Positions 8,508-16,396 of a stretch of 36,407 bases of DNA are shown here, piece by piece. The position numbers and the translations under genes are program-made. The notes below the pieces were generated by a model. That model saw only the letters and a list, made by a program, of their open reading frames with translations, searched no databases and was not told the DNA's origin. Source of the stretch: an uncultured Bacteroidota bacterium (lineage in GTDB: Bacteria; Bacteroidota; Bacteroidia; Flavobacteriales; Flavobacteriaceae); assembly GCA_903839195.1 (NCBI GenBank), contig CAIMBK010000035.1:1-36407 (forward strand), given 5' to 3'. Each line of letters begins with the position of its first letter. Positions within the stretch are counted from its first letter, which is position 1.

Positions 8508-8538
8508 ATAACTGGTATTTATACTGGAATAACTGGTA
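8508..8538. repeat. tandem ATAACTGGTA direct repeat, 21-bp period
   Basis: Exact copies of ATAACTGGTA start at 8508 and 8529, 21 bp apart (two turns of B-DNA), so both would face the same side of the helix. A third, partial ATACTGG lies between them. They sit about 90-120 bp upstream of the rocD -7 element. The arrangement suits a regulator binding site, but nothing else identifies the regulator. Confidence 0.4.
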
Positions 8539-8625
8539 AATTATCAAATTTCTCCTGATAAATTTAAGGGCAGATTAGCGACAATTTGATTTTTTTATCA
8601 AAATTAGATATCAAAAAATATTACT

Positions 8626-8633
8626 TACTTTTG
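8626..8633 (+). promoter_or_regulatory. -7 promoter element TACTTTTG for rocD
   Basis: TACTTTTG matches TAnnTTTG, 66 bp upstream of the chosen ATG at 8700. No -33 TTG at the usual spacing was found. Confidence 0.5.
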
Positions 8634-8699
8634 TATTTTTCAAGGATGATTTCTCTCCATAAAGTAGGAATTAATTTTTCAAAATTTAATAATTACAAA

Positions 8700-9980
8700 A
8701 TGCCAATTATCGAAAAAATTAGTTCAGAAGCAATAATCAATTTAGAAAATAAATACGGAGCTCATAATTACCATCCACTTCCTGTTGTTTTAAATAGGGG
8801 GGAAGGTGTCTATGTTTGGGATGTTGACGGTAAAAAATATTATGATTTCCTATCGGCCTATTCGGCAGTAAATCAAGGGCATTGTCATCCGAAAATTGTC
8901 GGAGCCATGGTTAATCAGGCGCAAACATTGACTTTGACTTCTCGTGCTTTTTATAACGACAAATTGGGACCTTATGAAGAATTTGTAACTAAATTTTTTG
9001 GTTTTGATAAGGTTTTACCTATGAATACTGGTGCCGAAGCCGTTGAAACAGCCTTGAAACTTTGTAGAAAATGGGCTTATGAAGTAAAAGGAATCGCGGA
9101 ACACGAGGCGCAAATTATTGTTTGTGAAAACAATTTTCATGGAAGAACCACCACCATTATTTCCTTTTCAAATGATGAAAATGCCCGAAAAAACTTCGGA
9201 CCTTTTACTGCAGGATTTATTAAAATTCCTTACAATGATATAGATGCTTTGGAAAAAGTGTTGGCGACTTCCAAAAATATTGCTGGTTTTCTAGTGGAAC
9301 CCATTCAGGGCGAAGCAGGCGTTTACACCCCATCGGATGATTATATGATGAAGGCAAAGAATTTGTGTAATGCCAACAATGTTTTATTTATTGCCGATGA
9401 AATTCAAACGGGAATTGCTAGAACGGGTTCGTTATTAGCAGTTTGCGGAAATTGTTCCTGCGAAAATAAATGCGAACGACAAGAAACCTATGCCACGCCA
9501 GATATCTTGATTTTAGGAAAAGCGCTTTCTGGTGGAGCTTATCCCGTTTCGGCCGTATTGGCAAATGATGCTATTATGAACGTCATAAAACCGGGACAAC
9601 ATGGTTCGACTTTTGGAGGAAATCCAATAGCAGCGGCTGTTGCCATCGCAGCATTAGAAGTTGTTGACGAGGAAAATCTTATTCAAAATGCGCGCTTTTT
9701 AGGAAAATTATTTAGAAGTAAATTAAACGAATACATTCAAACCTCTTCTATTGCCACTTTGGTTCGTGGTCGTGGGCTTTTGAACGCCATTGTAATTAAT
9801 GATACCGAAGAAAGTGATACGGCTTGGAATATTTGTATGGCTTTGCGCGACAATGGTTTGTTAGCAAAACCAACACACGGAAATATTATTCGTTTTGCGC
9901 CACCACTGGTGATGAATGAAGAACAATTATTGGATTGTGTTTCAATAATTATTACAACCCTTAAAGCTTTTGAAAAGTAA
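8700..9980 (+). CDS. rocD: ornithine--oxo-acid transaminase
   Basis: PLP-dependent class III aminotransferase converting ornithine and 2-oxoglutarate to glutamate-5-semialdehyde and glutamate in arginine/ornithine catabolism. 426 residues from ATG 8700; the frame is open to a TTG at 8586, but that extension contains the promoter and lacks family similarity. The start [21 protein letters not shown], the [13 protein letters not shown] cofactor region, the FHGRTTT motif, [13 protein letters not shown] and the Schiff-base lysine in [16 protein letters not shown] are all in place. A short insertion with four cysteines (C249, C252, C254, C258 in [10 protein letters not shown]) separates the IQTG and LGK motifs where B. 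subtilis RocD has a short loop. A strong bidirectional terminator follows directly. Confidence 0.93.
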   Translation: MPIIEKISSEAIINLENKYGAHNYHPLPVVLNRGEGVYVWDVDGKKYYDFLSAYSAVNQGHCHPKIVGAMVNQAQTLTLTSRAFYNDKLGPYEEFVTKFFGFDKVLPMNTGAEAVETALKLCRKWAYEVKGIAEHEAQIIVCENNFHGRTTTIISFSNDENARKNFGPFTAGFIKIPYNDIDALEKVLATSKNIAGFLVEPIQGEAGVYTPSDDYMMKAKNLCNANNVLFIADEIQTGIARTGSLLAVCGNCSCENKCERQETYATPDILILGKALSGGAYPVSAVLANDAIMNVIKPGQHGSTFGGNPIAAAVAIAALEVVDEENLIQNARFLGKLFRSKLNEYIQTSSIATLVRGRGLLNAIVINDTEESDTAWNICMALRDNGLLAKPTHGNIIRFAPPLVMNEEQLLDCVSIIITTLKAFEK

Positions 9981-10013
9981 AAAAAAAGTCCCGAATAAAT
10001 CGGGACTTTTTTT
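9981..10013. terminator. bidirectional rho-independent terminator
   Basis: A perfect 14-bp stem (AAAAAAAGTCCCGA with TCGGGACTTTTTTT) with a five-base ATAAA loop lies between convergent rocD and the CCC-motif gene. A and T runs on either side allow it to terminate both. Confidence 0.92.
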
Positions 10014-10014
10014 A

Positions 10015-10356
10015 TTATTGATTTTGTTCTTGTTGGTATTTTGCTTTTTCCATTAAATTGTCTTGGAATTTTTTCAAACCCGCTTCTCCAACAAAAATTT
10101 CAGCATAAAGAACTACAATAAGGAACAGCGAACTCAATACGATTCCAATGATTCCAAGTATCTTTCCGATGCTTAAATTTTTGTAATTCAGATATAATTC
10201 TGGACTTTCTTGATAAAGTTTTAAATCTTTATTGGCCAAAACAACGGCAATAACACCAAGAATTAATCCAACAAATCCATAGCAACAACAAGTTACGATT
10301 GACATGATTCCAAGTACTAATACGGCTGTTCCGTTGGGTAAATTTCGCTTTTCCAT
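10015..10356 (-). CDS. CCC motif membrane protein (DUF4190-like)
   Basis: A 113-residue protein with two transmembrane helices (about residues 10-40 and 63-90) and the signature Cys-Cys-Cys in SIVTCCCYGFVGLILG within the first. A charged cytoplasmic loop (ANKDLKLYQESPELYLNYKNLSIG) and a polar C-terminus rich in Gln and Lys complete it. The motif and spacing match the flavobacterial CCC-motif membrane family. It lies 15 bp downstream of a DUF2752 gene, a pairing I associate with Bacteroidetes, so the two are probably one transcript. The molecular function of the family is unknown. Confidence 0.85.
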   Translation of the reverse strand: MEKRNLPNGTAVLVLGIMSIVTCCCYGFVGLILGVIAVVLANKDLKLYQESPELYLNYKNLSIGKILGIIGIVLSSLFLIVVLYAEIFVGEAGLKKFQDNLMEKAKYQQEQNQ

Positions 10357-10371
10357 AAATTTATTAGGGTG

Positions 10372-10650
10372 TTAAGTTATTTTGTAAATATAGGAAATAA
10401 TCATAATTAACGCATTAATGATCGCCAAACCAATAATTATTTTTTGGTAATCACGCGATTTGTCAATAAAATGAAGTCCTAAAAACAAAAACAAAAGCAA
10501 CATGGAATAAATGGCAGGAAAAATATGAAACGCGGCACTAAATTCGCCATTTATTAGCATAAAAAAGGAACGCTGCGAACCACAACCCGGACATTCTATT
10601 CCAAACAATTTTTTGTTCATGCAAGGAATCATGTATTTTTCTATATTCAA
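10372..10650 (-). CDS. DUF2752 domain-containing membrane protein
   Basis: A 92-residue protein with the DUF2752 signature FGIECPGCGSQRSFFML and two hydrophobic helices (about residues 37-60 and 68-90). The start is taken as TTG 10650 because the N-terminal IEKYMIPC segment is conserved in relatives and no ATG lies upstream in frame. The alternative, ATG 10632, would remove it. The CPGCG pair is a family hallmark of unknown role. It forms a two-gene unit with the downstream CCC-motif gene. Confidence 0.82.
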   Translation of the reverse strand: MNIEKYMIPCMNKKLFGIECPGCGSQRSFFMLINGEFSAAFHIFPAIYSMLLLFLFLGLHFIDKSRDYQKIIIGLAIINALIMIISYIYKIT

Positions 10651-10712
10651 TGGGGATTGTTTTTATTGCAATTTTACGAAAAAAAAAGGCAATTTATTGT
10701 TTTAAAGTTTCC

Positions 10713-10720
10713 TACTTTTG
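10713..10720 (+). promoter_or_regulatory. -7 promoter element TACTTTTG
   Basis: TACTTTTG matches TAnnTTTG, 19 bp before the ATG at 10740. It is the likely promoter for the small membrane protein and the Smr/DUF2027 gene. The nearest TTG (10697) is too close for a standard -33. Confidence 0.5.
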
Positions 10721-10739
10721 AAAATTAAATAGAACGACT

Positions 10740-10925
10740 ATGAAGAAATTTGGTTTTTTGTTAATGATAATTTCCATCTTAATTGCCTTTTATGAAGAGC
10801 AACAAACGCAAAAAAACGTGTATGTAATTGTTGTTGCAATTGTTTTTTTTATGTTTGGAATGATGCGATTGAGTGCTAAAATACCAAGTAAAAATAATGA
10901 AAATGACGACACAAATGTTGATTAA
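10740..10925 (+). CDS. small membrane protein, hypothetical
   Basis: A 61-residue protein with two closely spaced hydrophobic segments (about residues 4-17 and 28-43) around the polar EEQQTQKN turn, and an acidic, asparagine-rich tail (KNNENDDTNVD). It has a clear -7 element 19 bp upstream and its end overlaps the start of the next gene, so the two are translationally coupled. Short membrane proteins preceding the DUF2027/Smr gene are plausible in flavobacteria, but I do not recognise a named family. Confidence 0.65.
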   Translation: MKKFGFLLMIISILIAFYEEQQTQKNVYVIVVAIVFFMFGMMRLSAKIPSKNNENDDTNVD

Positions 10926-11466
10926 AGGCGATAAGGTTTCCGTGTTAGACGAGGCAATTGATGGTGTTGTTATTTCGGTTCAAAATAACCAAATCACAAT
11001 AGAAACCACCGATGGTTTTCCGATGACTTATTTTGTCAATGAATTAGTTAAAATAAACAATACCAATGATTTAAGTGAAAGTATTAGAAGTTTTAATTCG
11101 AACAAAATTAAATCCGAAAAAGAAGAACCAAAACCAAGAAGTTTCGTTAAAGAAAAGAAAAACAAACACGAAATTGCCGCTCCAGAATTTGATTTACACA
11201 TTGAAAAATTGGTTCCGAGTTTTCGTGGAATGAGTAATTATGATATTCTAACTTTGCAAACCGAAACGGCCAAAAGACATATTGAATTTGCTATAAAAAA
11301 CAGGATTCCAAAAATCATTTTTATTCATGGTGTTGGCGAAGGAGTTCTAAAAGCCGAACTTGATTTTTTGTTAGGAAGATATGAATCAATCGCTTTTCAG
11401 GACGCCAATTATCAAAAATACGGAATTGGTGCAACAGAGGTTTATATTCGCCAAAATGTTAAATAA
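10915..11466 (+). CDS. DUF2027 / Smr domain-containing protein
   Basis: A 183-residue protein. The N-terminal DUF2027 region begins KGDKVSVLDEAIDGVV and folds as small beta-domain(s) to about residue 65. A lysine-rich linker follows, then a C-terminal Smr domain with FDLHIEKL and the catalytic-site motif FIHGVGEGVLKAEL. Smr domains bind nucleic acid and often have nicking endonuclease activity. The lack of a MutS part makes this a stand-alone Smr protein. ATG 10915 is chosen because family members start just before KGDKV; ATG 10903 and 10897 are alternatives. It overlaps the upstream gene and ends at a hairpin terminator. The physiological role in Bacteroidetes is unknown. Confidence 0.85.
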   Translation: MLIKGDKVSVLDEAIDGVVISVQNNQITIETTDGFPMTYFVNELVKINNTNDLSESIRSFNSNKIKSEKEEPKPRSFVKEKKNKHEIAAPEFDLHIEKLVPSFRGMSNYDILTLQTETAKRHIEFAIKNRIPKIIFIHGVGEGVLKAELDFLLGRYESIAFQDANYQKYGIGATEVYIRQNVK

Positions 11467-11468
11467 AA

Positions 11469-11496
11469 AAAACTCAAACCAGCAGATTTGAGTTTT
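11469..11496. terminator. bidirectional terminator hairpin
   Basis: A 10-bp perfect stem AAAACTCAAA / TTTGAGTTTT with an 8-base loop lies between the convergent Smr and yebC genes. The flanking A and T runs are short, so it is more modest than its neighbours. Confidence 0.75.
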
Positions 11497-11518
11497 ATGA
11501 TTAAGTATGGAAAGAAAA

Positions 11519-12229
11519 TTATTCTTCCATTGTGTGATATACGTTCATCACATCATCATCTTCTTCTATTTTTTCGATAAGTTTTTCAACATCAGCCATT
11601 TCGGCTTCGGATAATTGCTTTGTGATTTGCGGAATTCGTTCAAAACCAGAGGATAAGATCTCTAATTTTCGAGTTTCTAACTCTTTTTGAATGGTTCCAA
11701 AGTTACCAAAAGGGGCATAAATTAAAATACCATCTTCATCTTCAAAAACTTCTTCGGCTCCAAAATCAATTAATTCTAATTCTAATTCTTCGGGGTCAAT
11801 TCCTTCTTTTGGAATTCGGAAATTGCAAGTATGGTCAAACATAAATTCTACCGAACCTTGTGTTCCCATTGTACCATTACATTTATTGAAATAACTTCGA
11901 ATATTAGCGACCGTTCGGTTGTTATTGTCAGTGGCGGTTTCAATTAAAAGGGCAATTCCATGTGGAGCGTAGCCTTCAAATAAGACTTCTTTATAATTGG
12001 CTGTATCTTTATCGGTTGCTTTTTTTATGGCACGTTCCACGTTGTCCTTAGGCATATTGGCTGCCTTTGCATTTTGAATAACGGCTCTCAAACGCGAATT
12101 GGCATCTGGATTTGGTCCGCCTTCTTTCACGGCCATTACAATGTCTTTTCCAATTCTAGTAAAAGCTTTAGCCATTGCCGACCAACGCTTCATTTTTCTT
12201 CCTTTTCTAAATTCGAATGCTCTTCCCAT
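11519..12229 (-). CDS. yebC: YebC/PmpR family protein
   Basis: A 236-residue YebC/TACO1-family protein. The N-terminus MGRAFEFRKGRKMKRWSAMAK is the Bacteroidetes form of the family's usual opening. The conserved NSRLRAVIQNAKAANMPKDN, YEGYAPHGIALLIE and acidic C-terminal DDVMNVYHT blocks are all present. Members were annotated as transcriptional regulators; more recent work places YebC at the ribosome, helping translation of proline stretches. A -7 element TATTTTTG lies at 12257-12250 on this strand, 20 bases before the ATG. gcvT lies 50 bp upstream on the same strand. Length is normal and no residue looks aberrant. Confidence 0.92.
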   Translation of the reverse strand: MGRAFEFRKGRKMKRWSAMAKAFTRIGKDIVMAVKEGGPNPDANSRLRAVIQNAKAANMPKDNVERAIKKATDKDTANYKEVLFEGYAPHGIALLIETATDNNNRTVANIRSYFNKCNGTMGTQGSVEFMFDHTCNFRIPKEGIDPEELELELIDFGAEEVFEDEDGILIYAPFGNFGTIQKELETRKLEILSSGFERIPQITKQLSEAEMADVEKLIEKIEEDDDVMNVYHTMEE

Positions 12230-12249
12230 TTCTTATTTTTTTAGCGATG

Positions 12250-12257
12250 CAAAAATA
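12250..12257 (-). promoter_or_regulatory. -7 promoter element TATTTTTG for yebC
   Basis: On the minus strand this reads TATTTTTGC, matching TAnnTTTG, 20 bases before the yebC ATG. It would let yebC be transcribed independently of gcvT. Confidence 0.5.
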
Positions 12258-12279
12258 TGATTATTCTTGAAATTTTTGA

Positions 12280-13362
12280 TTATTTTTTATAAAAGGGTAA
12301 TCTGACAACTTTAGCTGGCACATCATTTTTTCTAATTCGGATATAAATTATTGAATCAATTGCGCTGTTTTCAGTGGTTACGTAGCCCATTCCGATTCCA
12401 ATGTTCATAGTTGGCGACATCGTTCCGGAGGTTACAATTCCGATTACCGTTCCCGAAGCATCAACAATTTCATAATCATGTCTTGGTACGGCGCGTTCTT
12501 GCATTTCAAATCCTACCAATTTTCTTGAAACTCCTGCTTCTTTTTGTTTTTGAAGATTCGCAGAATTAGTAAATGTTTTATTGAATTTGGTAATCCAACC
12601 CAAACCGGCTTCTATTGGAGAGGTTGTATCATTAATATCATTTCCATACAAACAAAATCCCATTTCTAATCGCAAAGTATCTCTGGCTGCCAAACCAATT
12701 GGTTTTATTCCAAAAGCTTTTCCGGCTTCAAAAACTTTGTTCCAAATGGTTTCTACGTCCGAATTTTTGCAATATATTTCAAAACCACCCGAACCCGTAT
12801 AACCTGTCGCAGAAATAATAACCTGTTCAAAACCAGCAAAATCAGCCACTTCAAAATGATAATAAGCAATGGACGATAAATCGATTGATGTTAAGGATTG
12901 CATGGCTTCAACGGCTTTTGGACCTTGAATTGCCAACAAAGAATAGTCATCAGAAAGATTGCGCATTTCAACGCCTAAATCATTTTGAGCCGTTATCCAA
13001 TCCCAATCTTTTTCAATATTTGAAGCGTTTACAACCAATAAATATTGATTATCCTTCATTTTATAGACCAATAAATCATCAACAATTCCGCTATCATTAT
13101 TAGGCAAACAAGAATATTGCGCTTTTCCAATAGTTAATGTGGATGCGTCGTTGGAAGTTACTTTTTGAATTAAATCCAAAGCACGTTCTCCAGTTAGCAA
13201 AAATTCTCCCATGTGTGAAACGTCAAAAACGCCCACAGTATTTCGAACCGTTTCGTGTTCGGCATTAACTCCTTCGTATAAAATAGGCATATTATATCCT
13301 GCAAACGGAAGCATTTTGGCTCCCAAACCTTCGTGAATGTGCGTTAAAGCTGTGTTTTTCAT
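12280..13362 (-). CDS. gcvT: glycine cleavage system T protein (aminomethyltransferase)
   Basis: A 360-residue aminomethyltransferase that releases ammonia from the aminomethyl-lipoyl H protein and transfers the methylene group to tetrahydrofolate. Family blocks are complete: [61 protein letters not shown] and [11 protein letters not shown]. Length is typical. It stands alone: gcvH and gcvP are not in the window, but lpdA (the L protein of the complex) is divergently encoded 230 bp upstream. An inverted repeat AATTGAA-AGG-TTCAATT sits 50-66 bp before the start. Confidence 0.95.
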   Translation of the reverse strand: MKNTALTHIHEGLGAKMLPFAGYNMPILYEGVNAEHETVRNTVGVFDVSHMGEFLLTGERALDLIQKVTSNDASTLTIGKAQYSCLPNNDSGIVDDLLVYKMKDNQYLLVVNASNIEKDWDWITAQNDLGVEMRNLSDDYSLLAIQGPKAVEAMQSLTSIDLSSIAYYHFEVADFAGFEQVIISATGYTGSGGFEIYCKNSDVETIWNKVFEAGKAFGIKPIGLAARDTLRLEMGFCLYGNDINDTTSPIEAGLGWITKFNKTFTNSANLQKQKEAGVSRKLVGFEMQERAVPRHDYEIVDASGTVIGIVTSGTMSPTMNIGIGMGYVTTENSAIDSIIYIRIRKNDVPAKVVRLPFYKK

Positions 13363-13411
13363 TTGAAATCCGTATTGTTGAATTAAGCCGCTAAATTAGT
13401 GTTTTTTATAG

Positions 13412-13428
13412 AATTGAAAGGTTCAATT
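13412..13428. repeat. inverted repeat AATTGAA-AGG-TTCAATT upstream of gcvT
   Basis: A perfect 7-bp inverted repeat with a 3-bp centre lies in the gcvT-lpdA divergent region, 49 bp before the gcvT ATG. It could be an operator or a leader hairpin; no U-tract adjoins it in the gcvT direction. Confidence 0.35.
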
Positions 13429-13555
13429 TTATTAATTTCGAATTTATTGAATTTGTAACCAATTTTGTAATTATTAAAACAAAAACGAGCATTTGTATCT
13501 TATTTTTTTATCGAATAAAAGTTGGTATTTGAACCTTTAACCAAACTTATTTTAT

Positions 13556-13563
13556 TAATTTTG
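13556..13563 (+). promoter_or_regulatory. -7 promoter element TAATTTTG for lpdA
   Basis: TAATTTTG followed by C matches TAnnTTTG, 29 bp upstream of the lpdA ATG. A TTTG at 13528-13531 lies 24 bp before it, slightly far for a -33 box. Confidence 0.6.
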
Positions 13564-13592
13564 CAGCACTAAAAACAAAAACATACTTAAAA

Positions 13593-14996
13593 ATGAGTTC
13601 ATTTGACGTTGTCATCATCGGTTCAGGACCTGGAGGATATGTAGCAGCTATTCGTTGCGCCCAATTGGGAATGAAAACAGCCATAATAGAAAAATACGCA
13701 ACACTTGGTGGAACCTGTCTAAATGTAGGTTGTATTCCATCAAAAGCATTATTAGCTTCTTCCCATCATTATGAAGAATTACAACATTTTGCCGACCACG
13801 GAATTGAAGTTTCAGGCGAAGTAAAAGTAAATCTAGAAAAAATGATTGCGCGAAAGCAAGCGATTGTTGATCAAACTTCAGGTGGAGTTAAATATTTGAT
13901 GGACAAAAACAACGTTACTGTTTTTGAAGGTTTGGGTTCTTTTGTTGATGCCACACACGTAGCGGTTGCAAAAGCCGATGGAACTTCTGAAACTTTGGAA
14001 GCTAAAAAAATTATCATCGCAACGGGTTCAAAACCTTCTTCATTGCCTTTTATTACTATTGATAAAGAGCGAATCATCACTTCTACTGAAGCTTTAAAAT
14101 TGAAAGAAGTTCCCAAACACTTAATCATCATTGGTGGTGGTGTAATTGGTATTGAACTTGGTCAAGTATATTTACGATTAGGAGCTCAGGTTTCGGTTGT
14201 GGAATTTATGGATCGAATTATTCCAGGAATGGACGGTTCGTTATCCAAAGAATTGACGAAAGTCTTGAAAAAACAAGGCATGAAATTTTATGTTTCACAT
14301 AAAGTAAAATCAGTAGAAAGAAGCGGAAACGCCATTACTGTTCAAGCTGAAAATCCAAAGGGGGAGACCATTTCGTTAGAAGGGGATTATGCTTTGGTGG
14401 CGGTAGGTCGTCGTCCTTATACGGATAATTTGCAAGCAGACAAAGCGGGTGTAAAAATCACTGACCGCGGACAAATTGAAGTAAATGATCATTTACAAAC
14501 AAATGTTTCGACTATTTATGCCATTGGCGATGTGGTTCGAGGAGCAATGTTGGCGCACAAAGCAGAAGAAGAAGGCACCATGGTTGCTGAAATTTTAGCT
14601 GGGCAAAAACCCCATATTGATTATAATTTGATTCCTGGTGTTGTCTACACTTGGCCTGAGGTTGCTGCTGTTGGAAAAACAGAAGAACAATTGACCGCTG
14701 CAGGAATTAGTTTCAAATCGGGTAGTTTTCCTTTCAAAGCTTTAGGAAGAGCTAGAGCTGGTGGTGATTTAGACGGATTTGTAAAAATTCTTGCCGATGC
14801 CAAAACAGATGAAGTCTTAGGCGTTCACATGATTGGTGCTCGTTGTGCCGATTTGATTGCTGAAGCTGTAACTGCTATGGAATTCAAAGCTTCTGCCGAA
14901 GATATTTCTCGAATTAGTCATGCACATCCTACATTTGCGGAAGCGATTAAAGAAGCTGCTTTGGCCGCAACAGATAACCGCGCCTTACACGTTTAA
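13593..14996 (+). CDS. lpdA: dihydrolipoyl dehydrogenase
   Basis: A 467-residue flavoprotein (E3) that reoxidises lipoamide in pyruvate/2-oxoacid dehydrogenases and the glycine cleavage system. The FAD-binding GSGPGGYVAAI lies at residues 10-20 and the redox disulfide is C42/C47 in GGTCLNVGCIPSK. The NAD-binding GGGVIGIELG and the C-terminal His-Glu dyad in HAHPTFAEAIKEA follow. Length is typical and all catalytic residues are present. It has its own -7 promoter element and a strong terminator, so it is monocistronic. Its divergence from gcvT fits a role in glycine cleavage, but it probably serves the central dehydrogenases too. Confidence 0.96.
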   Translation: MSSFDVVIIGSGPGGYVAAIRCAQLGMKTAIIEKYATLGGTCLNVGCIPSKALLASSHHYEELQHFADHGIEVSGEVKVNLEKMIARKQAIVDQTSGGVKYLMDKNNVTVFEGLGSFVDATHVAVAKADGTSETLEAKKIIIATGSKPSSLPFITIDKERIITSTEALKLKEVPKHLIIIGGGVIGIELGQVYLRLGAQVSVVEFMDRIIPGMDGSLSKELTKVLKKQGMKFYVSHKVKSVERSGNAITVQAENPKGETISLEGDYALVAVGRRPYTDNLQADKAGVKITDRGQIEVNDHLQTNVSTIYAIGDVVRGAMLAHKAEEEGTMVAEILAGQKPHIDYNLIPGVVYTWPEVAAVGKTEEQLTAAGISFKSGSFPFKALGRARAGGDLDGFVKILADAKTDEVLGVHMIGARCADLIAEAVTAMEFKASAEDISRISHAHPTFAEAIKEAALAATDNRALHV

Positions 14997-15014
14997 TTAA
15001 AAATAATTTCTATA

Positions 15015-15044
15015 AAAAAAACCATTCTTTTGAATGGTTTTTTT
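15015..15044 (+). terminator. rho-independent terminator after lpdA
   Basis: A 13-bp stem AAAAAAACCATTC / GAATGGTTTTTTT with a TTTT loop, 18 bp after the lpdA stop. The A and T runs make it usable from both sides, so it may also terminate the DUF2798 gene. Confidence 0.9.
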
Positions 15045-15068
15045 GTTTGATTTTGTTTTTATTTTTAT

Positions 15069-15299
15069 CTAATCGGATATTGTTCTTTTAGCTATAAATT
15101 TAGTTAAAACAGGAACCACAAGTAATCCTGTTGGGATTGCAATACAATTTCCAAGCAAAAAATCAGAAAACCAAAGTGTAAAGAAATTAGGGCAAAATCC
15201 CGAATGAAAATATAACATTCCGCCAGTCATAACTATTGTCATTGCTACTGAAACCGAAATATTTGAGATAAATTCCGCTTGTTTTTTATGGAGTTTCAT
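15069..15299 (-). CDS. DUF2798 domain-containing membrane protein
   Basis: A 76-residue protein with two transmembrane helices. The first (about residues 10-30) contains SVAMTIVMTGGMLY. The second (about 42-65) contains FLLGNCIAIPTGLLVVPVLTKF. This two-helix pattern with a conserved proline fits DUF2798. The frame is open to a GTG at 15323, but ATG 15299 gives the standard MKLHKKQAEFI start, and the GTG lies inside the upstream gene's terminator. It is probably an inner-membrane protein of unknown function. It is separated from the upstream secreted-protein gene by that terminator, so it probably has its own promoter or relies on readthrough. Confidence 0.75.
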   Translation of the reverse strand: MKLHKKQAEFISNISVSVAMTIVMTGGMLYFHSGFCPNFFTLWFSDFLLGNCIAIPTGLLVVPVLTKFIAKRTISD

Positions 15300-15317
15300 A
15301 CTATTTGTTTTAAAAAA

Positions 15318-15347
15318 AAACACTGCATCTTTATAGATACAGTGTTT
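15318..15347 (-). terminator. rho-independent terminator after DUF2147-like gene
   Basis: On the minus strand AAACACTGTATCT pairs with AGATGCAGTGTTT around a four-base loop with one mismatch, then runs into nine or more T. It ends the transcript of the three-gene cluster upstream. Confidence 0.85.
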
Positions 15348-15365
15348 AATGTTAGAATGGTTTTT

Positions 15366-15701
15366 TTATTTTATTACATCCCAATAAATGGTTTTAGATA
15401 AAAACCCTTTATGAGCTACAATTTTTAATTTATTTCCTTCTAAAAGTATTTCGCCATTGGCTACAATATCTTTTTTTGGATTGATAACAACTGCTTTCCA
15501 TTCTTTCCCGTCGAATTTTACGTCTTTAAGAACTACTTTTTTGGTGTCATCAATTCCGACAAAACCACTAGCTGTTTTAGTAATAGTTACTATTCCGCCA
15601 TCGTCTGTTTTGTACTTTCCAGCAAAATTATCGGTGGCTTTTTGTGCAAATGTTACCGATGTAAACGCTAATGCAATCAATAAATAAAATACTTTGTTCA
15701 T
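15366..15701 (-). CDS. DUF2147-like small secreted protein
   Basis: A 111-residue protein with a Sec signal peptide (MNKVFYLLIALAFTSVTFA, cleavage before QKATD). The compact mature domain begins DNFAGKYKTDDGGIVTITK and ends GFLSKTIYWDVIK. The GKYKTDDGG...I opening and the YW..I ending resemble DUF2147, a small periplasmic beta-barrel-like domain. It is the last gene of a minus-strand run with an outer-membrane barrel 33 bp upstream. The terminator at 15318-15347 follows. The family assignment rests on pattern, not on catalytic residues, and function is unknown. Confidence 0.6.
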   Translation of the reverse strand: MNKVFYLLIALAFTSVTFAQKATDNFAGKYKTDDGGIVTITKTASGFVGIDDTKKVVLKDVKFDGKEWKAVVINPKKDIVANGEILLEGNKLKIVAHKGFLSKTIYWDVIK

Positions 15702-15734
15702 CTTTTTTGTTTTTTAGATTATTTTGAATACAAC

Positions 15735-16361
15735 TTATAGTCTAATAATTGCTCCAATTTTCAAATTGGTTAAGTCACCTCCAATAGTAAATCCTTGTGC
15801 GGCAGAATTTTCAAACTCATCAAAGGATGCAGAAGTATAAGCCAAACCTGCGTAAGCAGCTTGAAGACCGAAATGTTTGGATATCCAATAGATAAATCCT
15901 AAAGAAATTTCTCCTCCAATTCCATCAACACTCGCGGTTTGAGAAGTTGTTTCTTCATAAAAAGTTGATTCTCCGTGTGCATAAACAACGGATACTTCAT
16001 TAAAGAAGGAATATTGTTTGTGTGGCGTATAAAAATACCTTGCAAAAGCACCTGCTGAATAAATGTTGTTTTCAGATACTTTTACATCAGCTACTTTTCT
16101 AATAGAAGAACCATAACCTGCAATTGCGCCAAATAAAACATTATTGGATACAAAATAACCTGCTGATGTTGCAAATTCAAAAGTGTTGTCTTTTTGATTT
16201 GTGGCTTTAATTTTTTGGTACTTGTAATTAGCAAGTCCGGTTACGAATAAAGAGTTGCTTTTAATCTCTTTGTCTGCATCTGTAATTTGAGCAAACGTTG
16301 TTGCTGTTGCGAATAATAGGATTAAACCTAAGTAACTTGCTTTTTTAATTGTTGTTTTCAT
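15735..16361 (-). CDS. outer membrane beta-barrel protein
   Basis: A 208-residue protein with a signal peptide (MKTTIKKASYLGLILLFATATTFA, cleavage before QITDA). Alternating hydrophobic/polar strands typical of a small 8-strand OMP barrel of the OmpX/OMP_b-brl type follow, with aromatic strand ends such as FLFYW-like turns and a C-terminal LKIGAIIRL strand. It lies 35 bp downstream of the large fusion-enzyme gene and 33 bp upstream of the secreted DUF2147-like gene. Cotranscription is therefore likely; a role in uptake of the enzyme's substrate would be speculation. Confidence 0.75.
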   Translation of the reverse strand: MKTTIKKASYLGLILLFATATTFAQITDADKEIKSNSLFVTGLANYKYQKIKATNQKDNTFEFATSAGYFVSNNVLFGAIAGYGSSIRKVADVKVSENNIYSAGAFARYFYTPHKQYSFFNEVSVVYAHGESTFYEETTSQTASVDGIGGEISLGFIYWISKHFGLQAAYAGLAYTSASFDEFENSAAQGFTIGGDLTNLKIGAIIRL

Positions 16362-16396
16362 TTTTGTTTAATTTAAGGATTAGTATTTAATTAATT

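Larger units (their letters stand above)
8343..8699. other. AT-rich intergenic region between MmeI-like gene and rocD
   Basis: 357 bp separate the divergently transcribed MmeI-like gene and rocD. No plausible small ORF with recognisable features was seen. The region contains an exact direct repeat of ATAACTGGTA at 8508-8517 and 8529-8538, a partial relative (GGTATTTAT) at 8370-8378 and 8514-8522, and a -7 promoter element for rocD at 8626-8633. Confidence 0.6.

Noticed and set aside
8586..8699. 38-residue N-terminal extension of rocD from a TTG
   Set aside because: It contains the -7 promoter element and aminotransferase similarity begins only after ATG 8700.
12885..13103. Plus-strand open frame antisense to gcvT
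   Set aside because: A shadow of a well-conserved gene; no family features of its own.
13412..13428. Glycine riboswitch upstream of gcvT
   Set aside because: Only a simple 7-bp inverted repeat is present; the conserved core and tandem aptamer layout of glycine riboswitches are not seen.
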